From NCBI RefSeq assembly GCF_007673775.1, contig NZ_VEAF01000007.1:124001-188000 (forward strand): DNA of 64,000 bases. Direction: 5' to 3'. Below the pieces are notes generated by a model that was given only the letters and a program-made list of their open reading frames with translations, made no database searches and was not told the DNA's origin. This DNA comes from Curtobacterium sp. 9128 (GTDB lineage: Bacteria > Actinomycetota > Actinomycetes > Actinomycetales > Microbacteriaceae). The position numbers were made by a program, and so were the translations under genes. Shown in pieces: positions 55,844-64,000 of this stretch (positions within the stretch are counted from its first letter, which is position 1; every line of letters begins with the position of its first letter).

Positions 55844-56036
55844 CGGCGAGAGCCGTGACGAGGGTGCGGAGCGCCTTTGCGGTCCGACCGGCGCGTCCGA
55901 TCACGCGGCCGAGGTCCTCGGGGTGCACACGCACCTCGAGGACCTCGCCCCGCGCGGAGGTGGAACTGGCGACGCGCACGTCGTCAGGGTGATCGACGAT
56001 CCCCTTGACGAGGTGCGTCAGCGCGGATTCGAGCAA
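55800..56036 (-). CDS. khpA: KH-domain RNA-binding protein
   Basis: 78 residues from TTG at 56036, giving MLESALTHLVKGIVDHPDDV, the standard start for this family; AAGGAA lies just before. One KH domain with the GxxG loop in VIGRAGRTAKALRTL. Binds RNA, often with KhpB. Lies 4 bp after rpsP. Confidence 0.93.
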   Translation of the reverse strand: MLESALTHLVKGIVDHPDDVRVASSTSARGEVLEVRVHPEDLGRVIGRAGRTAKALRTLVTALADGKRVRVDVVDTDS

Positions 56037-56040
56037 GGAA

Positions 56041-56454
56041 TTACGCCTCGGTCGTCTCTGCGGCCTCGTCAGCCGAGTCGGCGGGAGCGGCCGGGGCCTT
56101 CTTCTCCGACTTCGGCTGGAGGACGGCCTTCTTGGCGGTGTCGGCGACGAAGGCCTGCTTCGGCTCCGCGACCTTGACCTTGGACTCGGTGTCCTTCTCG
56201 CCCTTGAACTTGGCCCAGTCACCGGTGAGCTTCAGCAGCGCGGCGACCTGCTCGGTCGGCTGCGCGCCGACGCCGAGCCAGTAGAGCGCACGCTCGGACT
56301 CGATCTTGATGACCGAGGGCTCCTCGGTCGGGTGGTACTGACCGATCTCCTCGATGACGCGGCCGTCGCGCTTGGTGCGCGAGTCGGCGACGACGACACG
56401 GTAGTACGGCGCCCGGATCTTACCGAGACGCTTGAGACGGATCTTGACAGCCAC
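56041..56454 (-). CDS. rpsP: 30S ribosomal protein S16
   Basis: 137 residues from GTG at 56454. [40 protein letters not shown] and [20 protein letters not shown] are typical. An Ala/Lys/Glu-rich tail of about 50 residues extends past the core, as in other actinobacteria. The next gene to the right is not ffh, the common neighbour, but the flavin oxidoreductase of the putative cyclohexanecarboxylate locus. Confidence 0.96.
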   Translation of the reverse strand: MAVKIRLKRLGKIRAPYYRVVVADSRTKRDGRVIEEIGQYHPTEEPSVIKIESERALYWLGVGAQPTEQVAALLKLTGDWAKFKGEKDTESKVKVAEPKQAFVADTAKKAVLQPKSEKKAPAAPADSADEAAETTEA

Positions 56455-56623
56455 AAATGCTCCTGTTGCGTGTTGTTGTGGTTGAACCGGAACCGCGGGC
56501 GTGGGGGCACGCGCGGTGGAAGCTCGGATGAGATCGTGCACCGCTGGATAGAGGGTCGAGCGGACACGATTCGACCGTTCATTCTTGCAGGTTTCCGAGC
56601 AAGAAGCGAGCCAGGGCGCGCCG

Positions 56624-58741
56624 TCACGGTGCGAGGGAACGGACCGCCTCGAGTGCCTCGGAGGTCGCGCGCACCGCGTCGACGCTCCGTGCGTCGCGTG
56701 CGCCACCGACGACCGCGTACGGCACGCCGGCCGCCCGGAGGCCCGGCTCGAGTCCGGCGGCACCGTCGCGGTCGGCGTGCACCGCGGTCTCCTGCCCCGC
56801 ACAGACCACGACGGAGTCCGCCGGGATCCGCCGCTCCTCGCCGTCCTCGTCGCGGATCCACAACGCACCCGGTTCGATGCGGAGGTACTCCTGCACGCCG
56901 CCGACCATCCGGACGCCCGCGTCCCGGAGGCGGCCGAGAGCGACCCAGCGCGACGTGAGCCCGACGCCCTGGCCGAACTTGCCGGAGCGACGGAGCACGG
57001 TGACCTGGTCGCCGGGGCGGGTCGTCCGCACGGCGACCGGCTGGCGCTGTGGCAGGTCCCCGAGGACGTCGGACGCCACGGGGACGTCCCAGCGCTCGGC
57101 GAAGTCGGCGGCGCGGACGACCTCGTCCGGCGACTCGGTGAGGAACGCCGCGGTGTCGACACCGATGCCGCCACCGCCGATGATCGCCACGGTGCCGGCC
57201 GGGACGCCTTCGCGCAGGGCCCGCTCGTAGCTGAGCACGTGCGGCAGGTCGGCGCCGGGGACGTCGACCTCGCGCGGGACCACGCCGGGGGCGAGCACGA
57301 CGGCGTCGCTGTCCAGGAGGTCCGCCGTCGTCGCCGCGCGGCCGAGGTGCACGGTCGCACCGCGGTCGTCGAGCTCGGCCCGGGCAGCCCGGACGGTCGC
57401 GGCGTAGTCCTCCTTCCCGGGGATGACCGCGGCGAGGCCGAACTGCCCACCGAGCTCCGCCGCGGCCTCCCACAGCGTGACGCGGTGGCCACGACGGGCG
57501 GCGTCCACCGCGGCGGCGAGCCCGGCGGGGCCGCCGCCGACGACGTCGACGCGCTTCGGGTCGGTGGTCGGTCGTGCCGGGAAGGCCACCTCCCGCGCAG
57601 CGCGGGGGTTCACGAGGCAGGAGACCGGCTGCCCGACGATCGATCGGTCGAGGCAGGCCTGGTTGCAGCCGATGCAGGTGTTCACGAGGTCGAACCGTCC
57701 GGCGAGGGACCGTTCCACGATCGACGGGTCGGCGAGGAACGGCCGTGCGAGCGCGACCGCGTCGAGCAGCCCGTCGGCGAGGACGGCCTCACCGTCGCGG
57801 AGGTCGGTCATCCGGTTCGAGGCGATGACCCGCACGTCCGGGTACGGCGACGCCCGGACCACGCGGGCGATGCGCGACGCGTGGGTGAGCCATGCCCCGT
57901 GCGGCACGGCGGCCTGCACGGTCGGGGTCCTGGACTCGTGCCAGCCGATGCCGACCGAGATGCCGTCGAGTCCGAGCGGCAGCAGGTCGTGGACCAGCGC
58001 GTCGACCTCGTCGTCGGTCGAGGACCCCGGCATGAGGTCGGCGCCGGACAGGCGGATCGTCACGGCGAGGTCCGGGACGGCGGCGCGGACCGCCTGCACG
58101 ACGGCGACCGGGAAGCGCCGCCGAGCCTCCGCAGAGCCGCCCCACGCGTCGTCGCGGAGGTTCGTCAGCGGCGAGTGGAACTGGTTGATCAGGTAGCCCT
58201 CGGACGCCATGATCTCGACGCCGTCGAACCCGATGTCCCTGGCGGTGCGGGCGGCAGCCGCGAAGTCCGCGATGGTGCGCTCGATCTCCTCGCCCGTCAG
58301 CGCCTCGGGCAGCACGCCCCTGGCCGCTGCCCACGGCAGGGCCGACGGCGCCACGGCACGCTGCGGGTTCCCGTGCCGGTCGGTCATGCCGCCGACGAGC
58401 GCGTACCGCCCGGCGTGGAAGAGCTGGGCGAGGATCGCTCCGCCCTCCCGGTGCACGGCGTCCACGGCCACGCGGAACCGCTCGTCCGCGCCGTCCACGC
58501 CGAACACCGCGAAGTCCGGGCCACCGCGGGCTTCGTCGTTCACTGCGATGCCCCCGGTGATGATGCACGTCGCTCCCCCGGCGGCCCGCTCACGGTAGAA
58601 CGCCGCCATCCCGGCGCCGCCGTCGTCGTGAACCTCGAGCCCGGTGTGCATCGACCCCATGACCACCCGGTTGGGCAGCCGCAGTGGGCCGAGCGTCCAC
58701 GGGGAGGCGACGACGGCGACGTCGGGAGCGGCGGTCGCCAT
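56624..58741 (-). CDS. FMN/FAD 4Fe-4S oxidoreductase, 2,4-dienoyl-CoA reductase-like (putative cyclohexanecarboxyl-CoA pathway)
   Basis: 705 residues. N-terminal Old-Yellow-Enzyme barrel ([40 protein letters not shown]), an iron-sulfur site [12 protein letters not shown] with a fourth Cys in PVSCLVNP, then a C-terminal FAD/NAD domain ([37 protein letters not shown]). This is the layout of NADPH-dependent 2,4-dienoyl-CoA reductases. Its start lies 2 bp from the stop of the ChcA-like gene, without a good ribosome binding site, implying coupling. Enzymes of this kind occur in gene clusters for cyclohexanecarboxyl-CoA (ansatrienin, asukamycin). Proposed role: reduction of a cyclohexadiene-carboxyl-CoA intermediate. 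Confidence 0.85.
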   Translation of the reverse strand: MATAAPDVAVVASPWTLGPLRLPNRVVMGSMHTGLEVHDDGGAGMAAFYRERAAGGATCIITGGIAVNDEARGGPDFAVFGVDGADERFRVAVDAVHREGGAILAQLFHAGRYALVGGMTDRHGNPQRAVAPSALPWAAARGVLPEALTGEEIERTIADFAAAARTARDIGFDGVEIMASEGYLINQFHSPLTNLRDDAWGGSAEARRRFPVAVVQAVRAAVPDLAVTIRLSGADLMPGSSTDDEVDALVHDLLPLGLDGISVGIGWHESRTPTVQAAVPHGAWLTHASRIARVVRASPYPDVRVIASNRMTDLRDGEAVLADGLLDAVALARPFLADPSIVERSLAGRFDLVNTCIGCNQACLDRSIVGQPVSCLVNPRAAREVAFPARPTTDPKRVDVVGGGPAGLAAAVDAARRGHRVTLWEAAAELGGQFGLAAVIPGKEDYAATVRAARAELDDRGATVHLGRAATTADLLDSDAVVLAPGVVPREVDVPGADLPHVLSYERALREGVPAGTVAIIGGGGIGVDTAAFLTESPDEVVRAADFAERWDVPVASDVLGDLPQRQPVAVRTTRPGDQVTVLRRSGKFGQGVGLTSRWVALGRLRDAGVRMVGGVQEYLRIEPGALWIRDEDGEERRIPADSVVVCAGQETAVHADRDGAAGLEPGLRAAGVPYAVVGGARDARSVDAVRATSEALEAVRSLAP

Positions 58742-58743
58742 GG

Positions 58744-59583
58744 CTAGGAGGCGTCCGCAGCGGTCGTGGCCGGCGGCAGCACCGCGTCGCGCAGTGGCGA
58801 CGTCGTGTCCGCCCAGTACGGCGGCGCGATGACCGTCAGGCCGCCGTCCACCGACAGGACCTGCCCGGTGATGTACGACGCCTTGTCCGACAGCAGGAAG
58901 TCCACGGCGTCCGCCATGTCGTCCGCGGTGCCCGGGCGCTGCAGCGGGAGCTTCTCGTAGACGGTCTCGATCGGCGCCTGGCCGGGGACCTTCGTGTAGA
59001 AGTACTCGAGCGAGTCCGTGTCGATGAGTCCGCCGTTCACCGCGTTCACGGTGATCTGCCGCGGGCCGAACTCGACCGCCATGTACTTCATGTAGGACTC
59101 GCTCATCGCCTTCGCGGCACCGAGTGCGGCGTACGTCGGGAACGCCCGGAGCGACCCGTACGACGTGACGACGACGATCCGGCCGCCGTTGTCCATCAGC
59201 TCGGCGGCACGCTGGGCACCGAGCACGAACGAGCGCGCGTTCGTCGCGTAGCTGCGGTCGAGGTGGTGCAGCTTCAGGTCCGCGACGGGCTTGAACGCGC
59301 TGGCGGCGGCGTTCGCGACGAAGTAGTCGAGGCGGCCGTACGTGTCGCGCACCAGGTCGAACAGCGCGTCGATCGACTCCGGCTGCTCGATGTCGACCTG
59401 CGCCGTGATGCCGTCGCCACCGGCGGCCTTGACGTCGGCCAGGGACTCCTCGGCCAGGTCGGCGTTGCCCTTGTACGTCACCACGACGGTGACGCCGCGC
59501 TGGCCGAGCTTCTGCGCGAGCAGGCGGCCGATGCCGCGGGAGGCCCCGGTGATGAGCGCGATGGGTGCGGTGCTGTCGGTCAC
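58744..59583 (-). CDS. chcA: ChcA-like enoyl-CoA reductase (SDR family), putative 1-cyclohexenylcarbonyl-CoA reductase
   Basis: 279 residues from GTG at 59583 (MTDSTAPIALITGASRGIGR), with AAGAAGGA upstream. Short-chain dehydrogenase fold with the cofactor motif TGASRGIG and NAAASAF. The catalytic segment is SYGSLRAFPTYAALGAAKAM: Tyr and Lys are separated by six residues, as in FabI/FabL-type enoyl reductases, not the Y-x3-K of ketoreductases. That fits ChcA, which I recall as about 280 residues in Streptomyces collinus and able to perform several enoyl reductions between shikimate and cyclohexanecarboxyl-CoA. Symbol given by inference from neighbours and this motif. Confidence 0.8.
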   Translation of the reverse strand: MTDSTAPIALITGASRGIGRLLAQKLGQRGVTVVVTYKGNADLAEESLADVKAAGGDGITAQVDIEQPESIDALFDLVRDTYGRLDYFVANAAASAFKPVADLKLHHLDRSYATNARSFVLGAQRAAELMDNGGRIVVVTSYGSLRAFPTYAALGAAKAMSESYMKYMAVEFGPRQITVNAVNGGLIDTDSLEYFYTKVPGQAPIETVYEKLPLQRPGTADDMADAVDFLLSDKASYITGQVLSVDGGLTVIAPPYWADTTSPLRDAVLPPATTAADAS

Positions 59584-59613
59584 TTCAGTCCTTCTTGTTG
59601 CATGAGCAGGGTG

Positions 59614-59657
59614 CGGACGGGAGGCTCGTGGCGGGCTCGCCACGAGCCTCCCGCCCG
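59614..59657. terminator. Shared-stem hairpin inside the cyclohexanecarboxylate operon
   Basis: 20-bp stem CGGACGGGAGGCTCGTGGCG with one mismatch and a 4-nt loop, in the 87 bp between the acyl-CoA dehydrogenase stop and the chcA-like start. All four genes point the same way, so here it would attenuate or split the operon rather than end it. Confidence 0.75.
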
Positions 59658-59670
59658 GTGCGTTGTGCGG

Positions 59671-60840
59671 CTAGAACCCGGCCTGGCCGGTCACGACGGC
59701 GCGGCCGACGACGAGCTTCTGGATCTCGTTCGTGCCCTCCTCGAAGCGCTGCGCGCGGGCGTCGCGGTAGACGCGCTCGATCGCGTTGCGCTTCCAGTAG
59801 CCCTGGCCGCCGTGCACCTGGAGGGCCTTGTCGGTGACCCGCGCGAGCATGTCGACGGCGACCATCTTCGAGGCGCTGGAGAGCGTACCGGCGTCCGGAC
59901 GGCCCTCCTCGTAGGCACGCGCCGCCTCGAGCACGAGGGCCCGGGCCGCGGCGATGTCGGCGTAGTTCTCGGCGATGTAGAACTGGATCGCCTGGCGGCT
60001 GGAGAGCTTCTTGCCGAAGGTCTCGCGCTCGTTCGCGTACTCGACCGCGAGCTCGTTCGCGCGCTCGGCCAGGCCGACGGCGCTCATCGCGACGGACACG
60101 CGGCTCGGGAGCAGGAAGCCGCCGAGTGCGACCTCGAGGCCCTGGCCCTCCTCGCCCAGGCGGGCGCTCGCGGGGATCGGGGTCTCGGTGAAGCGGAGGA
60201 TCGCGTGGTCGGTGCCGCGGATGCCCATCGTGTCCGAGTCGTCGATCACCTCGGCACCGGGGAGGCCGGTGTTCGGCATCAGGAACGCGACGGTGCCGTC
60301 CTGGCCCGTGGTGCCCTCGAGTCGGGCGGCGATGAGCCAGTAGTCGCACTTGACGCCGAACGTGATGAGGTGCTTCTCGCCGTTCATCACGTAGGTGTCG
60401 CCCTCGCGACGGACCGTCGTGCGGATGTCCGCGCCGGTGCCGGCGGTGGCCTCCGTCAGCGTGAACGCGACGAGCTTGTCCCCCGCGACGCTCGGCTTGA
60501 CGACCTGCTCGATCTGCTCCGTCGAGGCGTAGGGGGCCATGGCGCGCCAGGTGCCGTTGATGACGTGCACGAGCATGCGGATCGACGCGTGCGATCGCGA
60601 CACGATCTCCATGACCTCGAGGTAGCGCGAGAACGGGATCGCGCGGCCGCCGAGCTCGGTCGGCGCCGCGAGCGACAGCCACCCCTTGTCCTTGAGCTCC
60701 TGGAAGAGCGCGGGGGCCACCTGGCCGGTGCGCTCGATCTCGTTCGCCCACTCTTCACCGCGGCCGCGCACCCACTCGGTGACCTCGGCCTTGAGCTGCT
60801 GGAAGTCCTGTTCCACTGCGGTTTCCGTGACCATCGTCAT
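59671..60840 (-). CDS. Acyl-CoA dehydrogenase (putative cyclohexanecarboxyl-CoA pathway)
   Basis: 389 residues from ATG at 60840 (60834 also possible), with GGAG about 10 bp upstream. FAD enzyme of the acyl-CoA dehydrogenase family: AFTLTEATAGTGADIRTTV, HLITFGVKCDYWLIAARL, VHGGQGYWKRNAIERVYRDA and the catalytic base region RFEEGTNEIQKLVVGR with its Glu retained. It lies 4 bp from the stop of the EPSP-ligase fusion gene. In cyclohexanecarboxylate clusters an acyl-CoA dehydrogenase homologue is present and may work in the reductive direction on ring double bonds; ordinary beta-oxidation is the alternative. Confidence 0.88.
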   Translation of the reverse strand: MTMVTETAVEQDFQQLKAEVTEWVRGRGEEWANEIERTGQVAPALFQELKDKGWLSLAAPTELGGRAIPFSRYLEVMEIVSRSHASIRMLVHVINGTWRAMAPYASTEQIEQVVKPSVAGDKLVAFTLTEATAGTGADIRTTVRREGDTYVMNGEKHLITFGVKCDYWLIAARLEGTTGQDGTVAFLMPNTGLPGAEVIDDSDTMGIRGTDHAILRFTETPIPASARLGEEGQGLEVALGGFLLPSRVSVAMSAVGLAERANELAVEYANERETFGKKLSSRQAIQFYIAENYADIAAARALVLEAARAYEEGRPDAGTLSSASKMVAVDMLARVTDKALQVHGGQGYWKRNAIERVYRDARAQRFEEGTNEIQKLVVGRAVVTGQAGF

Positions 60841-60844
60841 CGTT

Positions 60845-63800
60845 TCAGTTCTCCTTCGTCGCGACGAGCGCGGCCGCCTGCTCGCGCAGGACGTTCTTCT
60901 GGACCTTGCCGACGGCGTTCCGCGGCAGTTCGTCGATGTACTCGAGTCGCTCCGGCCAGTAGTACTTCGACACACCGGACTTCTCGAGGTACTGCTGCAT
61001 GGTGGCGAAGTCGAGCGTCTCGTCCTGGCGGGCGGACACGACGAACGCGCAGGCGCGCTCCCCGAGCCGCTCGTCGGGCATCGCCACGATCGCCACGTCG
61101 GTGACGAGCGGGTGCTGGTAGAGCAGGTTCTCGATCTCGACCACGGGGATCTTCTCGCCACCGCGGTTGATGACGTCCTTGACGCGGCCGGTGATCGACA
61201 GGAAGCCCTTGTCCGACAGCTTCGCGAGGTCACCGGTCTTGTACCAGCCGTCCTCGGTGAAGACGTCGTCGGTCAGGTCGGGGCGGTCGAGGTACCCGTC
61301 GAACATCGTCGGCGAGTGCAGCTCGAAGTTGCCCTCGGTGCCGGCGGGGAGCTCGTTGCCCTCGTCGTCGACGATGCGGATCCGGATCCCCGCCAGCGCG
61401 CGACCGTCGTGACCGTAGGCGTCCGCCGGGTCGTCGGACGGGCTGGACAGCGCGCCGAGGCAGGTCTCGCTCGTGCCGAACGCGCCGAGGATCGCGGTCC
61501 CGAGCACGGTGCTGGCCCGCTGTGCGAGCGCACGCGGCACCGCGGCACCGGTCGGCACGAAGACGCGGAGCGACTCCGGCTGCGGCGCTCCGGCCTCGAC
61601 GAGGTCGACGAGGTCGGTGAGGAAGGGCGTCGCACACTGCACGAAGGTCGCTCCGGCAGCGCCGAACGCCTGGTCGAGGGCGACCTTGCCGTCCCACACG
61701 GGCTGGATGACCTGGGCGGCGCCGAGCCGGAAGGCCAGCAGCATGCCGTACAGGAAGCCGGTCTGGTGGGCGAGCGGCGACGGGATGTAGATCCGGTCGT
61801 CCTTCGTCAGGCCGGACTGCGCGACGTGCATCGCGGTGGCGAGGCCGAGCGTGCGGTGCGGGTGCTGCACGCCCTTCGGTTCGCCCGTGGTGCCGGAGGT
61901 GAAGAGCAGCTGGCAGACGTCGTCCGGCGTCGGGGCGTGCGAGCGGATCTGATCGACGTCGACCTGCACGCTCTCGAGCGCGGTGTCGAAGTACCGCCAG
62001 TTCCACTCGCTCGCGCTCACGCGGTCGAAGGCGTCGGCCGGCAGCGGGGGCTGGTTCGTCGGCGTGTCGTCCTGGCCGCGGGCCTCCGAGCGGATCACGA
62101 CGACGTGCTCGACCGACAGGCGACGCTTCTGCGCCTTCGCCTCGTCGACGACGTCGAGCAGCTCGAGCGCCGGGCGACGCTTGCGGAACACGTTCGGCAG
62201 GAACACGACGCGGGCCCGGGACCGGGCGAGCGTCATCGTGGTCTCGCGCGGCCCGAACACCGGCATGATCGGCGTCGCGACCGCGCCGATCTGGATCGCA
62301 CCGAGGGTGATCGACACGAACTCGCGCCAGTTCGGCAGCTGCATGGCGACGGACTCGCCGGTCCGCACGCCGAGCTCGAGGAGCAGGGCGGAGACCTTGT
62401 CGGCCTCGTCCTGCAGTTCGCGCCAGGTGGTGTTGACGGGCTCCGGTCCGCCGACCTCGATCACGGCGAGGCCGTCCGGGTCGGTCTCGGACAGCGTGCG
62501 GACCTTCTCGGACAGCACGAGCGGGTCGGCGTCCACACCGGTGAGCTCGGGCAGGTCGGCTGCTGCGGCGACCTGGTCGGTGTCCTCGCCGAGGTCGGTG
62601 TGCTGGTCGGCGACGTCGGCGCGCTCGGCGCGGGTGTCGGCGGCGGCCATGGCGGCCTCGGCGTCACCGACCTCCATCTCGAGCCCGACGGAGTTCATCG
62701 CCTCGAGGAAGGTCGGGTAGGAGATCCGGTAGGCGCGCGGGTACGTCAGTGCGGAGACCCCGTCGGCCTTCGAGGCGGCGACGGCGAGCGACATGAGCAC
62801 GCGGTGGTCGTTGAAGGACGACATCGACGCACCGTGTAGCGCACCCGGGGCGACCCCGGTGACGCGGAGCTCGTCGGCCCCCTGCTCCGCGCGCCCGCCC
62901 ATGCGGTTGAGCTGGAGCATCGCGGCGACGCGGTCGGACTCCTTGAGCCGGATGTGCGCCACGTTCCACAGCCGGGTCGTGCCCTCGGCGAAGGTCGCCA
63001 TCGTGGACAGGATCGGCAGGAGGTCCGGGATCGGCTGGCAGTCGATGTCGAGGGGCTTCAGCGGCGAGCCGTCGTGCTCGATCCGGACGAAGCCGGTCTC
63101 CTCGTCGATCCGCATCGGCACGCCCATCGCCGTCGCGAGGTCGAGGAACTCGCTCTCCGGGTGGTCGGTGTCCGCTGTGGTGAACGAGGTCATGCCGCGC
63201 AGCAGCACGTTCGACTCGCGGATGCCGGCGGCGGCGATGCCGAACGCGGCCGAGCCGATGTCCGGCGGGATGACGTAGTCGTGCGGGGTCGCCTGCTGGT
63301 TCGCCGGGATCCGGTACTCGAGCCAGTCGTCGGAGACCTCGACCTGCAGCCCGAACTGACGCATCATCCGAACCGTGAGCTCGACGTACGGCTGCTCGTT
63401 CAGGCGGCCGCCCGTGATGTGGACGCGCGTCTCCTGCTCGGCGAACGGCGCGACCAGGAGCAGACCGGAGATCCACTGCGACAGCGTGCCGGCGATCGTG
63501 ACGTCGCCGCCGCGGGGACGCTTCGGCTGCACCGTCACCGGCGGGCAGTCGTTCGTCGCCTCGAGCTCGACGCCCATCTGGGTCAGGGAGGTCAGCAGTG
63601 CCTTGATCGGACGGCGCTGGAAGTACTTCATGCCCGACAGCGTCATCGGCTTGTCCGCCAGGGACGCCAGGCCCGTCATGAAGTAGAGCGTGGTGCCGGA
63701 CGACCCCATGTTGAGGAGGCCGTCGGCTCCGCGCGAACCGTGGTCGACGACGTCCGTCGCCTCGTAGCGGCCGCCGAGCCCGGTGACGTGGTACTCGTTG

Positions 63801-64000
63801 CCGCGGCGCTTGACGTCGACGCCGAGGGCGCGGAGCGTGCCCACGGTCCACTCGACCTGGCGCGTCGTGCTGATGCCGGAGACGATGCTCGTCCCCTTCG
63901 CCAGCGACGCGAGGACCAGCGCGCGGTGCGCGTGGTACTTCGAGACCGGGATGTCGAGCTCTCCGACGAGCGGTGCGGTCGTACCGCGGACCACCAGCTG
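60845..64000 (-). CDS. EPSP-synthase-like domain fused to an acyl-CoA ligase (5' end at or beyond right edge)
   Basis: About 1050 residues; a GTG at 63994 could start it but the frame is open to the edge. Residues 1-443 form an EPSP-synthase-type fold: DIPVSKYHAHRALVLASL, RPIKALL, GTLSQWISGLLL, IPDLLPILSTMATFAEG, RLKESDRVAAM, FNDHRVLMSLA. Residues 444-490 are an Ala/Asp/Glu linker. Residues 491-1049 are an AMP-forming ligase: LLFTSGTTGEPKGVQHPHRT, GAFGTSETCLG, GWYKTGDLAKL, GRVKDVINRGGEKIPVVEIE and the catalytic-lysine motif LPRNAVGKVQK. Several EPSP substrate residues are changed (Ser to Tyr after the first Lys; Arg lost from NxGxxxR; Lys lost from TAKTFP), so enolpyruvyl transfer is unlikely. 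Proposed: dehydration of a shikimate derivative and its activation to a CoA thioester. Confidence 0.85.
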   Translation of the reverse strand, partial: QLVVRGTTAPLVGELDIPVSKYHAHRALVLASLAKGTSIVSGISTTRQVEWTVGTLRALGVDVKRRGNEYHVTGLGGRYEATDVVDHGSRGADGLLNMGSSGTTLYFMTGLASLADKPMTLSGMKYFQRRPIKALLTSLTQMGVELEATNDCPPVTVQPKRPRGGDVTIAGTLSQWISGLLLVAPFAEQETRVHITGGRLNEQPYVELTVRMMRQFGLQVEVSDDWLEYRIPANQQATPHDYVIPPDIGSAAFGIAAAGIRESNVLLRGMTSFTTADTDHPESEFLDLATAMGVPMRIDEETGFVRIEHDGSPLKPLDIDCQPIPDLLPILSTMATFAEGTTRLWNVAHIRLKESDRVAAMLQLNRMGGRAEQGADELRVTGVAPGALHGASMSSFNDHRVLMSLAVAASKADGVSALTYPRAYRISYPTFLEAMNSVGLEMEVGDAEAAMAAADTRAERADVADQHTDLGEDTDQVAAAADLPELTGVDADPLVLSEKVRTLSETDPDGLAVIEVGGPEPVNTTWRELQDEADKVSALLLELGVRTGESVAMQLPNWREFVSITLGAIQIGAVATPIMPVFGPRETTMTLARSRARVVFLPNVFRKRRPALELLDVVDEAKAQKRRLSVEHVVVIRSEARGQDDTPTNQPPLPADAFDRVSASEWNWRYFDTALESVQVDVDQIRSHAPTPDDVCQLLFTSGTTGEPKGVQHPHRTLGLATAMHVAQSGLTKDDRIYIPSPLAHQTGFLYGMLLAFRLGAAQVIQPVWDGKVALDQAFGAAGATFVQCATPFLTDLVDLVEAGAPQPESLRVFVPTGAAVPRALAQRASTVLGTAILGAFGTSETCLGALSSPSDDPADAYGHDGRALAGIRIRIVDDEGNELPAGTEGNFELHSPTMFDGYLDRPDLTDDVFTEDGWYKTGDLAKLSDKGFLSITGRVKDVINRGGEKIPVVEIENLLYQHPLVTDVAIVAMPDERLGERACAFVVSARQDETLDFATMQQYLEKSGVSKYYWPERLEYIDELPRNAVGKVQKNVLREQAAALVATKEN

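Overview
The window is very GC-rich chromosomal DNA from an actinobacterium of the family Microbacteriaceae, most likely Curtobacterium or a close relative. This rests on gene order (sigR-aroA-rsgA-hisN; prfB-ftsE-ftsX-smpB-ssrA; rpsB-tsf-pyrH-frr-cdsA; rpsP-khpA-rimM-trmD), an Lsr2 protein, a GlgE-type glycogen locus, many GTG starts and the tmRNA tag ANSKRTDFALAA. The genus guess is strengthened by the right-hand end, which carries genes expected for making cyclohexanecarboxyl-CoA; omega-cyclohexyl fatty acids are a known trait of Curtobacterium pusillum. No sequence comparison could be run.

Layout. 1-5.3 kb: sigma factor SigR (cut by the left edge), AroA, RsgA, a membrane protein with its own promoter, and a HisN-type phosphatase. 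5.8-12.3 kb: a large LuxR-type ATPase regulator, GlmS with a coupled 33-residue membrane peptide, an M50-like membrane protein and a Nudix hydrolase. 12.4-17.8 kb: MetY coupled to a flavin monooxygenase, an amino acid permease, and a protein with a lysine-rich tail. 17.9-21.8 kb: tmRNA, SmpB, FtsX, FtsE, RF2. 21.9-23.7 kb: two small proteins and a cysteine desulfurase. 23.8-31.1 kb: glycogen enzymes GlgX, GlgE and GlgB, with a tandem repeat in front of glgE. 31.4-39 kb: a thioredoxin-TPR protein, a membrane/lipoprotein-like protein, a long DivIVA-like coiled coil, a hydrolase, a cell-wall lytic protein and a DivIVA-repeat protein. 39-43.3 kb: CdsA, Frr, PyrH, Tsf, RpsB. 43.6-46.1 kb: a sugar transporter and a degenerate M23 protein. 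46.3-56.5 kb: XerC, DprA, ComM, YraN, Lsr2, DUF2469, RnhB, LepB, RplS, Map, TrmD, RimM, KhpA, RpsP.

56.6-64 kb is the most interesting part: four tightly packed genes on the minus strand encode a fusion of an EPSP-synthase-like domain with an acyl-CoA ligase, an acyl-CoA dehydrogenase, a ChcA-like enoyl reductase with a Y-x6-K active site, and an iron-sulfur flavin dienoyl-CoA-reductase-like enzyme. Together they fit conversion of shikimate to cyclohexanecarboxyl-CoA, the starter unit for omega-cyclohexyl fatty acids. The EPSP-like domain has lost several substrate-binding residues that the housekeeping AroA at 716-2086 keeps, so it probably does a different reaction.

Between genes there are several dispersed DNA families: hairpin terminators sharing the same stem sequence (two are identical over 44 bp), paired 36-bp palindromes set 72 bp apart at two distant loci, and a GAGGTTCC palindromic element at two loci. 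There are also tandem arrays near 26.0, 38.4, 46.3 and 51.6 kb. No CRISPR array, insertion sequence, prophage or tRNA gene was seen.
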